Below are positions 53,713 through 62,737 of a stretch of 64,000 nucleotides of DNA, one piece after another. The DNA comes from Nocardia crassostreae. Its GTDB lineage: Bacteria > Actinomycetota > Actinomycetes > Mycobacteriales > Mycobacteriaceae. Numbering within the stretch: the first letter of the stretch is position 1; each line of letters starts with the position of its first letter. The position numbers and the translations under genes were made by a program. The stretch is taken from assembly GCF_001613405.1 (NCBI RefSeq), contig NZ_BDCH01000014.1, forward strand, positions 372,001-436,000, written 5' to 3'. The notes under the pieces were generated by a model. It was not told where the DNA came from, did no database searches, and saw nothing but the letters and a program-made list of their open reading frames with translations.

Positions 53713-54399
53713 TCAGGGGTCGAGGACTGCGCGGATGAGGTCGGCCACGACTGCGGGGCGGGAGACGTAAACGGCGTGGCTGCCCGGGGTTTCGGTGATC
53801 TTCGCACCGATGCGTTCGGCCATGGAGGCTTGTGCGGTCGGGGGGATCATCTTGTCTTCGGCGACGTGCAGGTACCAGCTGGGCTTGACGCGCCAGGCGG
53901 CTTCGCTGATGGGGCCGCCGAGGGCCTCCAGGCCCCACGGCACCTGGGAGTCGGCCAGGAAGGCGGCGTCGGCGGCGGAGAGGTCACCGGCTAAGGAGTC
54001 ATGAAACTTCGAGCGGTCGAGGAACAGGTAGCCGTCGACCGGGGGCAGGATGGGGGGCTGGGGGCCGTCCTGCGGGAAGCCCTGGATGAGGGTGCTGACC
54101 GATTCGCCCTTGTCGGGGGCGAAGGCGGTGATGTAGACGAGAGCGGTGACCTTGTCGTGGGTTCCGGCCTCGGTGATGACCGCGCCGCCGTAGGAGTGGC
54201 CTACCAGGACGACCTCGCCGTCGATATCGTCGAGCACCTGCCGGGTGGCGGCGGCGTCGTCGGCGAGGGATTTGGTCGGGTTCTGCACGATCCGTACGGG
54301 GATGCCGTCGCGGGTGAGTTCGTCATAGACTCCGCGCCACCCGGCTCCGTCCACGAATCCGCCGTGAACCAGAACCACCGTCTTGCTCTGCTCGCTCAT
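53713..54399 (-). CDS. Alpha/beta hydrolase
   Basis: 228 aa. VVLVHGGFVDGAGWRGVYDE, VVLVGHSYGGAVITEA (nucleophile Ser), VYITAFAPDKGES, LHVAEDKMIPPTAQASMAER (acid Asp region), and TPGSHAVYVSRPAVVADLI with the catalytic His. A complete alpha/beta hydrolase of the small esterase/salicylate-esterase-like group found widely in actinobacteria; substrate unknown, cytoplasmic. It ends convergently with the XRE gene and is followed on the same strand by an LAL regulator which starts far upstream. Confidence 0.88.
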   Translation of the reverse strand: MSEQSKTVVLVHGGFVDGAGWRGVYDELTRDGIPVRIVQNPTKSLADDAAATRQVLDDIDGEVVLVGHSYGGAVITEAGTHDKVTALVYITAFAPDKGESVSTLIQGFPQDGPQPPILPPVDGYLFLDRSKFHDSLAGDLSAADAAFLADSQVPWGLEALGGPISEAAWRVKPSWYLHVAEDKMIPPTAQASMAERIGAKITETPGSHAVYVSRPAVVADLIRAVLDP

Positions 54400-54488
54400 C
54401 TCGAGCCTCCCTTGTGCGTCGAATTGCCGTTCGGCAGAACCGAATCTATGGCGACGGCGAAGGCACGGAATCCGTCAAATGACGTACA

Positions 54489-57212
54489 TCAGCCGGGTAA
54501 GCGGTCCATCGCGTCGCGCAGCGCACCACGGGTGGTGATGCCGAGTTTGGGGAAGACCCGGTGCAGATGGGTCGACACCGTTCGCGCGGACAGGAACAGC
54601 CGTTCGGCGATCTCCTTGTTGGTCAGCCCGGAAGCCGCCAGTTCGGCGACCGCGCGCTCCTGCGGGGTCAGCGTCGCTCCCCGTTTGTCCACCGGCTCGC
54701 CCGCCGCGCGCAGCTCGGCGCGCGCTCGTTCCATCCACGGAATCGCCTGCAACTGCTCGAAGGTCGATGCCGCGCTGGTCAAATAGGTTCGTGCCGTGGT
54801 TGATTCGCGCTCGCGGCGCAGTCGTTCACCGAAGAGCAGTTGGACTCGGGCATACTCGAACCTCCAGCGCTCGCCCCCGGGCGTGGCCAGCGCACTGTCG
54901 AACAGTTCGCGCCAGTCGACGGTGGCGGTCACCGCGAGTGCGGCGGTGGTGGTCAGCCGCAGCCTCGGCGACAGGTCAGGCACACCGGCCGCGACCGCTG
55001 CCTCGGCGTGCTTGCGCGCTTCGGCCTGCCTGCCGCTGCGAGCGCCCGCCTCGACCAGGTCGAGCACCAGCCACAGCGCGTGCGGGGCGTAGTGCGGAAA
55101 GCTGCCCGCCGCACCGACCGCTGCGGCGTGCCGGTACGCCTCGTCGAACGCCGAATGCGCCAGCGCGCCAAGGCATCGCACATGCGAGGAGTAGGCCGCG
55201 AACGTCGCGAGATGACGCGGCGAGGCCCACAGCAACAGTTCCTCCGCGGCCAGATCGGCGGCTTCGGCATTCCCTCGCGCCGCGTCGACGAGTGCGCGCA
55301 GCAGATGTCCCGGTCCGGCCAGCAGCGTGTACCCGTAGTCGGCGCACAGTTGCAGGCCCTCGGTGGTGACCTCGATCAGTTCGTCCCAGTCGCCGGTGAA
55401 GTAATCGTGCTGGGCGATGAGGAACAGCGCCTCGATGGCCTTGGCCATGGCTCCCCCGTCGCGGCCGTCCTCGATCACCCGCCACAGCGCCGCACGCGCA
55501 CCGCCGATCCGGTCCACATACGCCCCGGCGGTCACCACCCGCACGATCCGCACCGGGTCGTGGGTGAAGCGCAGCCCGTCGAGGGCGCGATCGAGGTGGC
55601 CGAGGTCGTCGTCGGTGGCCACGATCGGGTCGGCGAAGACGTGGTGGAGTAGTGAAAGCGTCTCCGTGGGTTGCGGTTTCGCACGCTCGAGCACCTGCGC
55701 GATGTCCTGCCACAGGGCGGGCAGCCCGCTGAAGAATCCGACATACAGCAGGGTGTGCAACGCTTCGACCATGGTGTCGTCGCCGGAATCGAGATCGCGT
55801 TCGTGTACCCGGATGGTTTCCAGCAGCAGTCTGGCCGCCGTGGTCGCGTCGCCTTCGTCGTTGAGTAGATGCGAGGACGCCGCGACGGCCGCCTCCAGCG
55901 AAGGCGCGTCCCGCACCTCGATGCGCGCCGCTTGCGACAGCAAACGCGAACTGTGCGCCAGTTCCCCCGTGACCAGGGCGCCCAGATAGGCCGCCCGCGC
56001 GGTGCGCCGGGCACGATTGGCGGCGGAGGTGCTCAGCTCGGCGGCCCGAAGCATCGCCGCCGTGGCCCGCCTGGCGTCGCCGTGGTGAATCATGCTCTGC
56101 GACAGTGCTTCCAGCGCGGCGGCGATCTCCTCGTCCGGGCCGACCGCGGCCTGTCCGAGGTGCCAAGCCCGCCGATGTGGTTGGTCGGCGAAGGCGTCGG
56201 CCAGGATCCGGTGAACCTGCTGGCGCTCCGCACTCGTCGACCGGGCGATGACCGCCGACCGGATCAGGGGGTGGCGGAATTCCATACGGCCCGTGCGCGG
56301 GTTCACGCGGACGATGCCCGCTCGTTCGGCGGGCGCGAGATCAACGCGTCCCTGCGGAGTGGGCAGACAATCCTCCAACGTCATGGAGTTCTCCGCACCG
56401 GCCAGGATGACGAACAGCAACAGGCGCCGGGTTCCGTCCGGCAGCCCGGCAAGGCGATCGCCGAACAGCTTGTGCAGCCGGTCCGTCAAGGGCAACACCC
56501 CGGGCAGATCCGCCGGAGAGGCGCCATCCGCGAACGCGGCGGGCAATTCGAGCAACGCGAGCGGATTGCCGTGCGCCTCCGCGCGCAGGCGACGGCGCAC
56601 ACCCGCCGACAACGCCGGGTAGGCGGTCCGCAGTAGCCAGTCGGACTCGGTGTCGTCCAACGGCGGCAGGTCGTGCACGCGGAAACCACTGCGGGTCAGG
56701 GCATCATCGGCATCCCAGCGCACCGCCGCCAGCAGACGAACTCCGGCGCCCGCCGACCGGTGCGCCGCGTAGCTCAACGCCATCGCACTCGGCAGATCGA
56801 GCCACTGCACATCATCGATGATCAGCAGCAACGAAACACCCTGCTGCGCAGAGGCGTTCAATAGCGCCAGGGTCGCGGCCCCGGCGATCAGCTGCGAGGG
56901 CATCGGACCCGGCTCCAGTCCCATGATCACGTTCAGGGCCTGGCGATGCGCGGGCCCGAGCGCGCCTATTCCATCCATCAGCGGGTGCAACAACTGATTC
57001 AGCGCGCCGAACCTCAGCTCGGCCTCGTACTCGAGCGCCGCCACCCGCAACACCCGAATGCCGTGACCGGCGGCGAAATCTGCCGCGAAATCGAGCAGGA
57101 CCGTCTTGCCCACCCCCGGCTCGCCGCGCACGATCAGCACCGGCTCCCCGGCCGCCTGCCCGAGCACGAAGACCGTCAGCAGCTCACGCTCGACCTCACG
57201 ACCGATCAACAC
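54489..57212 (-). CDS. Large ATP-binding LuxR-family (LAL) regulator
   Basis: 907 aa from GTG 57212, which has GGGGG six bases upstream and starts VLIGREVERELL, the usual LAL opening; the longer in-frame ORF start has neither. Walker A VRGEPGVGKTVLL near residue 35, Walker B SLLLIIDDVQWLDLPSAM near 130, a long TPR-like helical middle, and a C-terminal LuxR helix-turn-helix (LTPQERAVAELAASGLTNKE, IAERLFLSARTVSTHLHRVF). Complete, in contrast to the LAL-like gene at 37160. ATP-dependent transcriptional activator of unknown targets; the hydrolase gene 90 bp downstream is a candidate. Confidence 0.92.
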   Translation of the reverse strand: MLIGREVERELLTVFVLGQAAGEPVLIVRGEPGVGKTVLLDFAADFAAGHGIRVLRVAALEYEAELRFGALNQLLHPLMDGIGALGPAHRQALNVIMGLEPGPMPSQLIAGAATLALLNASAQQGVSLLLIIDDVQWLDLPSAMALSYAAHRSAGAGVRLLAAVRWDADDALTRSGFRVHDLPPLDDTESDWLLRTAYPALSAGVRRRLRAEAHGNPLALLELPAAFADGASPADLPGVLPLTDRLHKLFGDRLAGLPDGTRRLLLFVILAGAENSMTLEDCLPTPQGRVDLAPAERAGIVRVNPRTGRMEFRHPLIRSAVIARSTSAERQQVHRILADAFADQPHRRAWHLGQAAVGPDEEIAAALEALSQSMIHHGDARRATAAMLRAAELSTSAANRARRTARAAYLGALVTGELAHSSRLLSQAARIEVRDAPSLEAAVAASSHLLNDEGDATTAARLLLETIRVHERDLDSGDDTMVEALHTLLYVGFFSGLPALWQDIAQVLERAKPQPTETLSLLHHVFADPIVATDDDLGHLDRALDGLRFTHDPVRIVRVVTAGAYVDRIGGARAALWRVIEDGRDGGAMAKAIEALFLIAQHDYFTGDWDELIEVTTEGLQLCADYGYTLLAGPGHLLRALVDAARGNAEAADLAAEELLLWASPRHLATFAAYSSHVRCLGALAHSAFDEAYRHAAAVGAAGSFPHYAPHALWLVLDLVEAGARSGRQAEARKHAEAAVAAGVPDLSPRLRLTTTAALAVTATVDWRELFDSALATPGGERWRFEYARVQLLFGERLRRERESTTARTYLTSAASTFEQLQAIPWMERARAELRAAGEPVDKRGATLTPQERAVAELAASGLTNKEIAERLFLSARTVSTHLHRVFPKLGITTRGALRDAMDRLPG

Positions 57213-57540
57213 ACCGCACCCCCGTTCGACAGACTGCCTACCGAAGTTAACGTCACGGATCGGCGGAACAGCGCACGGATCGCCGAAATGTCGCCCATCT
57301 CGCTCGGCCATCTCGCCCACCGCATCGATGACCACGTTCGGCGCCGGGCGCCGCCGCGAATTCGGATCGCGGGCAGCCGAATAGGTTGATCGGCCGATGT
57401 CGGCGTGCCACAGCGAGATCAGCATGGGAGGGACCGATACCGGCCCGATCCGCTAGGGGTGCAATGATGCCCGCCATTGAGCGGCCCGTCGGATGGCTCG
57501 CGCTCGACCGGCGGTCGGGGGAACCGTCTTGAGCAGGCGT

Positions 57541-57990
57541 ATGAGCGATTTGACGCCGCATGTCTCCGCACGGCACAGGTTCGGCGCCGAGGTGCGCCGA
57601 CAACGGATCCGGCAGGGAATGTCGCAGGCCGAGCTGGGGCGGAGGGTCTTGCACAGTGCCTCGACGGTCGCCAAGGTCGAGACCGCACAGCGCTGGCCGA
57701 GCCGGGACTTCGCCGAGCACAGCGATGCGGTGCTCGGGACCGGCGGGGAACTGGTGCGGTTATGGCACGAGGCGCGGGTCGAGCGCACCGGTCGGCAGGT
57801 CGCCGCGCCGAAGTCGGTCGTGGAGCAGCATCTCGTGGAGGACCACACGGAAGTCGAACCGTTCACCGAGTTACTGTCCAGGCTGGTCATGATCTGGATG
57901 GACTTGCGCGGCACCGAAACCTGGCCGGGGATCCGGGCTCTGCTCATCGCCCGGCTCGATGCCGCCCTGTGCCTCGAGTCGGAGTATTAA
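57541..57990 (+). CDS. XRE-family helix-turn-helix protein at the head of the RiPP-like locus
   Basis: 149 aa from ATG 57541 (TTG 57529 and ATG 57493 also possible). RFGAEVRRQRIRQGMSQAEL, GRRVLHSASTVAKVETAQRW, PSRDFAEHSDAVLGTGGELV is the XRE/Scr1-type DNA-binding domain common in actinobacteria. It is shorter than usual: the C-terminal DUF5753-type domain is replaced by about 60 residues (PFTELLSRLVMIWMDLRGTE). Downstream in the same direction come the small peptide, the asparagine-synthetase-like gene and an exporter, so it may regulate them. Confidence 0.75.
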   Translation: MSDLTPHVSARHRFGAEVRRQRIRQGMSQAELGRRVLHSASTVAKVETAQRWPSRDFAEHSDAVLGTGGELVRLWHEARVERTGRQVAAPKSVVEQHLVEDHTEVEPFTELLSRLVMIWMDLRGTETWPGIRALLIARLDAALCLESEY

Positions 57991-58164
57991 CAGCCATTCG
58001 GAAAGGTCCGAATCGTGTACAACAGCGCACTTTTGGACAGACATCCCTGTCCGTTTTCGAATATTGCAGCGACCTGACGAACCACGTTGAATCGATGAGG
58101 GAAGCGAAATCCGTTCACTTCCTGCGAAAGTCCGGCAAATAAGTACAACGAATTGGAGACGGAA

Positions 58165-58320
58165 ATGTCCAAGAAGAGCTGCCCCGGCGACGGCTGCTAC
58201 GGCAAGGGTGTCAAGAGCGAGGATGACGGCGGCGAATTCACCCCAGAATTCTGGCAGCCGGACACCATCCAGATCCTGCTCGAGGAACTCGACCGGACAC
58301 TGGCCCTCGCTGGCGTGTAA
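58165..58320 (+). CDS. 51-residue candidate RiPP precursor peptide
   Basis: ATG 58165 follows GGAGACGGAA, a good ribosome site. Sequence begins MSKKSCPGDGCYGKGVKSED, then DGGEFTPEFWQPDTIQ, and ends in an amphipathic helix (LLEELDRTLALAGV). The first 24 residues are small/charged with two Cys and many Gly; the second half looks like a recognition helix. It does not carry the usual lasso leader (YxxP motif, Thr at the penultimate leader position). It lies 57 bp before an asparagine-synthetase/lasso-cyclase-like gene and an ABC exporter, the arrangement of a modified-peptide locus. Precursor role is inferred from context and size. Confidence 0.55.
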   Translation: MSKKSCPGDGCYGKGVKSEDDGGEFTPEFWQPDTIQILLEELDRTLALAGV

Positions 58321-58332
58321 CAAGATCGGGTA

Positions 58333-58352
58333 GGCGGGCCGCAGGGCCCGTC
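58333..58352 (+). promoter_or_regulatory. Intercistronic hairpin after the peptide gene
   Basis: GGCGGGCC-GCAG-GGCCCGTC forms an 8-bp stem (one G-U pair) with a 4-base loop, just after the peptide stop and before the next start at 58378. Hairpins here often act as partial terminators or protect the upstream message, so that much more precursor than enzyme is made. Confidence 0.5.
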
Positions 58353-58377
58353 GCCCCCCCGAAACGAGAGTGAAAGC

Positions 58378-59649
58378 GTGTCGAAGGACAGAATTTCTCG
58401 AAGCAGGTTGGCACTGTGGTTCGCCTGGCCGGCGATAACTGGCGAATTCGGCCCGACCGAACCATTCGAAAACGGTAGAGATATGGCGATCGAACCGCCA
58501 TGACCCGAGCCGGACAATTCGTTTCACGACCTCCGCGGAGAATTCACCCAGTCCGTTCGGCGCGCGGTCGGGGACAGCGCTGGAATCGCCGTGCAATTAT
58601 CCGGCGGGCTCGATTCCCTTGCCGTTCTCGCCACCGTGATCGCGGAATACGGTGCGGAACGCCGTATTTCCGCGATCACGATCGAGATGACCGATGACCG
58701 GGGGCGATCGAACGTGCCGATCGTCACCGGCCTGCTCGAGGCGCTCGGATCGCGATGCGATCTCTATGTCGCCGACCTGGCACGCAAGCCCGCCGGGCGG
58801 CCGGAATGGGATGCTGCGGGGCCCCGGCTCGACGCCCTGCCCGAGGCCAACCGGGTGGCCGTCGAACTGGCCCACCACGCCGGTGCCGAGGTCCTGCTCA
58901 GCGGTGACGGCGCGGACGAACTGCTCGGCAACCCGCAGTTCCTGACGCCGGACCTCTTCGGCAGCGGAGAAGCGCGGCACCTGCCGCGCTACTGGGGCGA
59001 CCACCGGGGGCAATACCATCCGGTCGCAACGCTCGAATTGCTCGCACTCGCGGCGGACCAGATGCCCCCGCGCCACCGCGCCATGCTCTATCTCGCCTGC
59101 TCCTGGCCCGACCTGTGCAAGCAAAGAACGCACGAATTCCTGACCGCCGACTACCGCGGTGCGGTCGACAGGTGGACGGCCGCCTGGGTCCGGTCCCTGG
59201 TCCACCTGCACGCGACGAATCATGCTTCGTTCGGACCGATGGAGGCCTGGAGCGACCTGCATCCACACCAGCGTTTGCGGACACCGGGACTCATTCCCAA
59301 ACGCGACCCGTTTCTCGACCCGGAGTTCGTCGAACAAGCCATGCGGCTCCCGCTGCCGCGCCGGTACGACCCCGCCTATCCGCACCGCTACTGGCGCCGA
59401 AAGTCCCAGGTACTCGCGCTCATTCCGCCGCGGCTCCGGCCGTCGCTGCCGACGACCAAACAGATATTCAGCGCGGCCATCCTGAGCCGCCTCGCGAGAC
59501 CGTTCGTTCCCGAGAACCTGATCGACAGCGGCATCCTCGAACCGGATTACTCGAAGCGCGAATCGAACCCCCTGATCACGTTGCGCGTCATGGAAGTCGA
59601 ACAGTGGCTGACCGAAGCCCTGGAGCGCGGTTACCGCCTCACCGACTGA
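58378..59649 (+). pseudogene. Asparagine synthetase-like / lasso-cyclase-like enzyme with in-frame TGA
   Basis: GTG 58378 (VSKDRISRSRLALWFAWP). TGA at 58501-58503 (codon 42) interrupts IEPP-x-PEPDNSFHDL; the same frame continues without any indel to 59649. The synthetase domain is complete: AVQLSGGLDSLAVLA (PP-loop), LLSGDGADELLGNP, RTPGLIPKRDPFLDPEFV, RYWRRKSQVLALIP. The N-terminal glutaminase domain is reduced to about 45 residues and the PPGH-type stretch of relatives is absent. In lasso systems such enzymes adenylate a side-chain Asp/Glu and close an isopeptide ring. A restart at GTG 58591 would remove the region before the PP-loop. Activity as read is doubtful. Confidence 0.75.
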
Positions 59650-59673
59650 ATCACCGCCTGTACGAGGAGAACA

Positions 59674-61428
59674 ATGTCCCCGATATCGGATGGCAGCGTC
59701 GTCGGCCTGCGCCGGATGCTCTCCTGGGCACGAGGAGATCGCTGGCGCTTTCTGTCGGCGGCGGCCTGCGCTCTGCTCGCCGCCGCCTGCGGACTCGTCC
59801 AGCCGGTCATCGTCACCAGCACTGTCGAACGAGCATCGGCCCATACCGCGATCGTGCTGCCGCTCGCGCTGCTCACCGTGCTGTTCCTGCTCCAGGCCGC
59901 GCTCAAGGCCTATTCGACCTACACATTGGATCAGGCGCGCGAGAGTATCGTCCTGCGTCTTCGCGTCCTGCTCGTCGATCACCTGCTGCGCCTGCGCATT
60001 TCGGTTTTCGGCGAACAACGACTCGGCGACTTGATCTCGCGCGCCACGACGGACACCACGCTGCTGCGCGACGCGATCGCTTACCAAGTCGTCGGAGCGG
60101 TCGTCAACTGCGTCGTCGTCGTGGGCGGCGTGACCATGATGGTCGTCCTCGATCCCCTGCTGGCCGCCGTCGTCCTCGTCGTGGTCATCACCTCGATGAC
60201 CGTCGTCGGATCCGTGCTTCCGCGCATACGGCACTCCGTCGTGGCCGCACAGGACGCGACCGGCCACCTCGCCTCGGAATTGGAGCGCGTACTGAGCGGC
60301 ATTCGCACGGTGCGGATCCACAACCGCGAACCACGGGAATCGAAATCGTTGCAGGGCACCGCACAGCGCATCTACGACCACAATCTGCGGGCCGCCAGGG
60401 TGGGAGCCGTGGTGTCACCGGCCATCGATCTCGGGGCCCGGGGGTCGTTCATCCTGGTGATCATCGTCGGCCTGGCTCGCGTGTCATCCGGCGCGATGAC
60501 CATCGGCGATCTGGTCGCCTTCCTGCTGTACGTGGGCTATGTTTCCGGCCCCGCGTCCGGGCTGCTCGATATCGCCCGCGCGGTGCAGACCGGTCTGGCG
60601 GCGCTGCGGCGCGTCGACGGAATTCTCGTACTCCCGGTCGAACAGGATCGCGAGCCCGAGGATTCGCCCGACACCGGCCGAAATGGCCTGGTAGTGCGCG
60701 ATATCCGGTTCCGCTATGGCGAACGCACGATCCTCGAGGATGTTTCGATCCAGCTGCCCCACAACAGCTACACCGCCATGGTCGACCCCTCCGGCGCCGG
60801 GAAGTCGACCATCGTCAATCTGCTGACGCGCTTCTACGAGCCGGAGTCCGGCGAGATCCTGCTCGACGGCCGCAGCGCGACCCGCAACTACACCCTGGCG
60901 CAATGGCGGGCCAAGGTCGGGCTGGTCGACCAAGGCAACAGCCTCATGTACGGCACACTCCGAGAGAACATCTCCTACGGCGTCGACGCAGTCGACGACA
61001 CGCTGCTGCACCAGGTCATCGGCATCACCGGCCTGACCGCCGTCCTCGACCGGCTGCCCAACGGACTCGACACCCCGCTCGGCGAACACGGCTCCGCCCT
61101 CTCCGGCGGCGAACAACAACGAGTCGCCATCGCCCGGGCATTGCTCAAGCGCCCCGAGATCCTGATCCTCGACGAACCGACGTCTCACCTGGACGCCGCC
61201 AACGAAGAACTCCTCGTCCGCACCCTGCGCCGAATCTCGACCCACTGCATCCTGCTGGTGATCGCACACCGCCCGGCGACGGTACGCCACGCCGACCGAG
61301 TAGCCGTCCTGGACGAGGGCAGAATTGTCGCCCTCGGCGACTACGAAGACGTCCGATACCTGCTGGGGCCCAAGACATCCCCACAGCACAACGGGCAGCG
61401 CGAACCCTCCCCTGCCGACATCCGCTGA
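59674..61428 (+). CDS. ABC exporter (fused membrane and ATPase domains) of the RiPP-like locus
   Basis: 584 aa; ATG 59674 with AGGAGA. N-terminal membrane half has about six helices (RFLSAAACALLAAACGLVQP, IVLPLALLTVLFLLQAALK, YQVVGAVVNCVVVVGGVTMM, VVLVVVITSMTVVGSVL, FILVIIVGLARVSSG, LLYVGYVSGPASGLL). ATPase half: Walker A VDPSGAGKSTIV (Asp replaces the first Gly), Q-loop VGLVDQGN, signature LSGGEQQRVAIARALL, Walker B ILILDEPTSHLD, H-loop VIAHRPATV. A half-size exporter that acts as a homodimer, as in McjD-like lasso and lantibiotic exporters. It would export the modified peptide and give self-protection. Confidence 0.88.
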   Translation: MSPISDGSVVGLRRMLSWARGDRWRFLSAAACALLAAACGLVQPVIVTSTVERASAHTAIVLPLALLTVLFLLQAALKAYSTYTLDQARESIVLRLRVLLVDHLLRLRISVFGEQRLGDLISRATTDTTLLRDAIAYQVVGAVVNCVVVVGGVTMMVVLDPLLAAVVLVVVITSMTVVGSVLPRIRHSVVAAQDATGHLASELERVLSGIRTVRIHNREPRESKSLQGTAQRIYDHNLRAARVGAVVSPAIDLGARGSFILVIIVGLARVSSGAMTIGDLVAFLLYVGYVSGPASGLLDIARAVQTGLAALRRVDGILVLPVEQDREPEDSPDTGRNGLVVRDIRFRYGERTILEDVSIQLPHNSYTAMVDPSGAGKSTIVNLLTRFYEPESGEILLDGRSATRNYTLAQWRAKVGLVDQGNSLMYGTLRENISYGVDAVDDTLLHQVIGITGLTAVLDRLPNGLDTPLGEHGSALSGGEQQRVAIARALLKRPEILILDEPTSHLDAANEELLVRTLRRISTHCILLVIAHRPATVRHADRVAVLDEGRIVALGDYEDVRYLLGPKTSPQHNGQREPSPADIR

Positions 61429-61617
61429 CGTGCGATCAGGCACGGATCGACGACAGCACGCGGCGGTTCGGAGGTCGTGGCTGGCCGATCGTGATCATCA
61501 TCGCGTCAGCTGAATATTCGTTAGCTCGGGTCTCTTCGGTAAGGTCTGTGAACAGGCCGTTTCCGGCCCCGGTGGGGTTTTCGGTCGAGTGTTCGGCCCG
61601 AGTACGAGGAGAATGCG

Positions 61618-62000
61618 ATGCCGTACGCGGTCGTCGGACTGATCGCGCTGGCACTGTGGGTGTTCTGCCTGATCGACATCATCACCGCGCCCGAGGGCGG
61701 TATCCGTCACCTGCCCAAGGCGGGGTGGCTACTGGTCGTCATCTTCATTCCGACCGTCGGCGCATTGCTGTGGCTGATTCTCGGTCGCCCGCTGGACGAG
61801 TCGCGCGCGCTGCGGTCGACGACCCGGTATGCCGAGTACGACAGGCCCGGCCGACACGTCGCCCAGGATCCGGCGGCCGATGAAGAATTCCTGCGTGGTT
61901 TGCGTGAGCGCGCCGAAGCTCAGCGCGCCGAGGCGCGGCGACAGGAAGCGGCAGGCAGCGCGAGCTGGATCTCCGCCGCGAGAAAGGCGAACAGGTGTGA
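61618..62000 (+). pseudogene. PLDc_N-type small membrane protein with 3' frameshift
   Basis: ATG 61618 after GAGGAG. Two membrane segments: YAVVGLIALALWVFCLIDII and LPKAGWLLVVIFIPTVGALL, then WLILGRP, the pattern of the phospholipase D nuclease N-terminal (PLDc_N) small-protein family. The charged C-terminus is normal to EFLRGLRERAEAQRAEARRQ; then the frame goes out of register, and QRELDLRREKGEQV-TGA follows in another frame ending at 62000. Loss of one base at about 61940-61965 explains this. Without it translation would run to 62181, into the antisense of the response regulator. The membrane part is intact, so some function may remain. Confidence 0.75.
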
Positions 62001-62050
62001 TTCTGCGCTTCGCCTCGAACCTGGCCCAGGAGGCCCATACCTGACGTTCG

Positions 62051-62737
62051 TCAGCCGCCGGACCCGGAGGGCGGGCGCGCGGATTCGGCTCGCACGCGTC
62101 TGGTGTCGTATGCCCACATCGCGATCTCGACGCGGTTGCGGGCGCCGAGCTTGGCCATCAACGATGCGACGTGGGTCTTGACCGTGCTCAGGCCGACGAA
62201 GAGTTCGGTGGCGATCTCGGTGTTGGTCCGGCCCCGTGCCACCAGCGCGAGCACCTCCTCCTCGCGGTCGGTGAGCGGGTCGATGGGCTGGACCGGTACC
62301 ACCGGCGCCTGGTCGGCGAAGGTCGCCAGCAGTCGGCGGGTGACGTTGGGGGCGATCAGCGCGTCCCCGTTGGCCGCCGCGTGGATGGCCTGCACGAGGA
62401 GCTCCGGCCCGGCGTCTTTGAGCAGGAAGCCGCGGGCGCCCGCGCGCAGCGCGCCGAGGACGTACTCATCGAGGTCGAAGGTGGTGATCACGACGACCGC
62501 CATCGGGTCCGCTACTCCTGGCCCGGCCAGGCGCCGCGTCACCTCGACGCCGTCGAGCCCGGGCATCCGGATATCGACGAGGAGGACATCGGGACGCAGC
62601 CGGGTCGCCAGGTCGAGCGTCGCGAGCCCGTCCGCTGCCTCCCCCACGACCTCGAGGCCGGGTTGCGCGCCGAGGATCATCACCAGCCCGGTCCGGATCA
62701 AGTCCTGGTCGTCGGCTACGACGACACGGATGCTCAT
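62051..62737 (-). CDS. NarL-family response regulator
   Basis: 228 aa from ATG 62737, overlapping the kinase stop by four bases (ATGA). Receiver domain: VVVADDQDLIRTGLVMIL (acidic pocket), VLLVDIRMPGLDGVEVTR (phospho-Asp), VVVITTFDLDEYVLGALRAG, FLLKDAG (conserved Lys). Output domain: LTDREEEVLALVARGRTNTE, IATELFVGLSTVKTHVASLM, AKLGARNRVEIAMWAY, a LuxR-type helix-turn-helix. All functional residues are present. Partner of the kinase immediately upstream; targets unknown. Confidence 0.93.
   Translation of the reverse strand: MSIRVVVADDQDLIRTGLVMILGAQPGLEVVGEAADGLATLDLATRLRPDVLLVDIRMPGLDGVEVTRRLAGPGVADPMAVVVITTFDLDEYVLGALRAGARGFLLKDAGPELLVQAIHAAANGDALIAPNVTRRLLATFADQAPVVPVQPIDPLTDREEEVLALVARGRTNTEIATELFVGLSTVKTHVASLMAKLGARNRVEIAMWAYDTRRVRAESARPPSGSGG

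Noticed and set aside
58165..58320. Assigning the 51-aa peptide as a classical lasso precursor
   Set aside because: No leader YxxP motif, no Thr two residues before a Gly core start, and no lasso protease or RRE gene nearby; kept only as RiPP-like.
58597..60381. 594-aa minus-strand frame
   Set aside because: Antisense shadow of the asparagine-synthetase-like and ABC exporter genes; low-complexity Asp/His/Gln composition.
61618..62181. Full 187-aa reading of the PLDc_N gene
   Set aside because: The last about 75 residues are Arg-rich and antisense to the response regulator; the expected C-terminus is in another frame ending at 62000.
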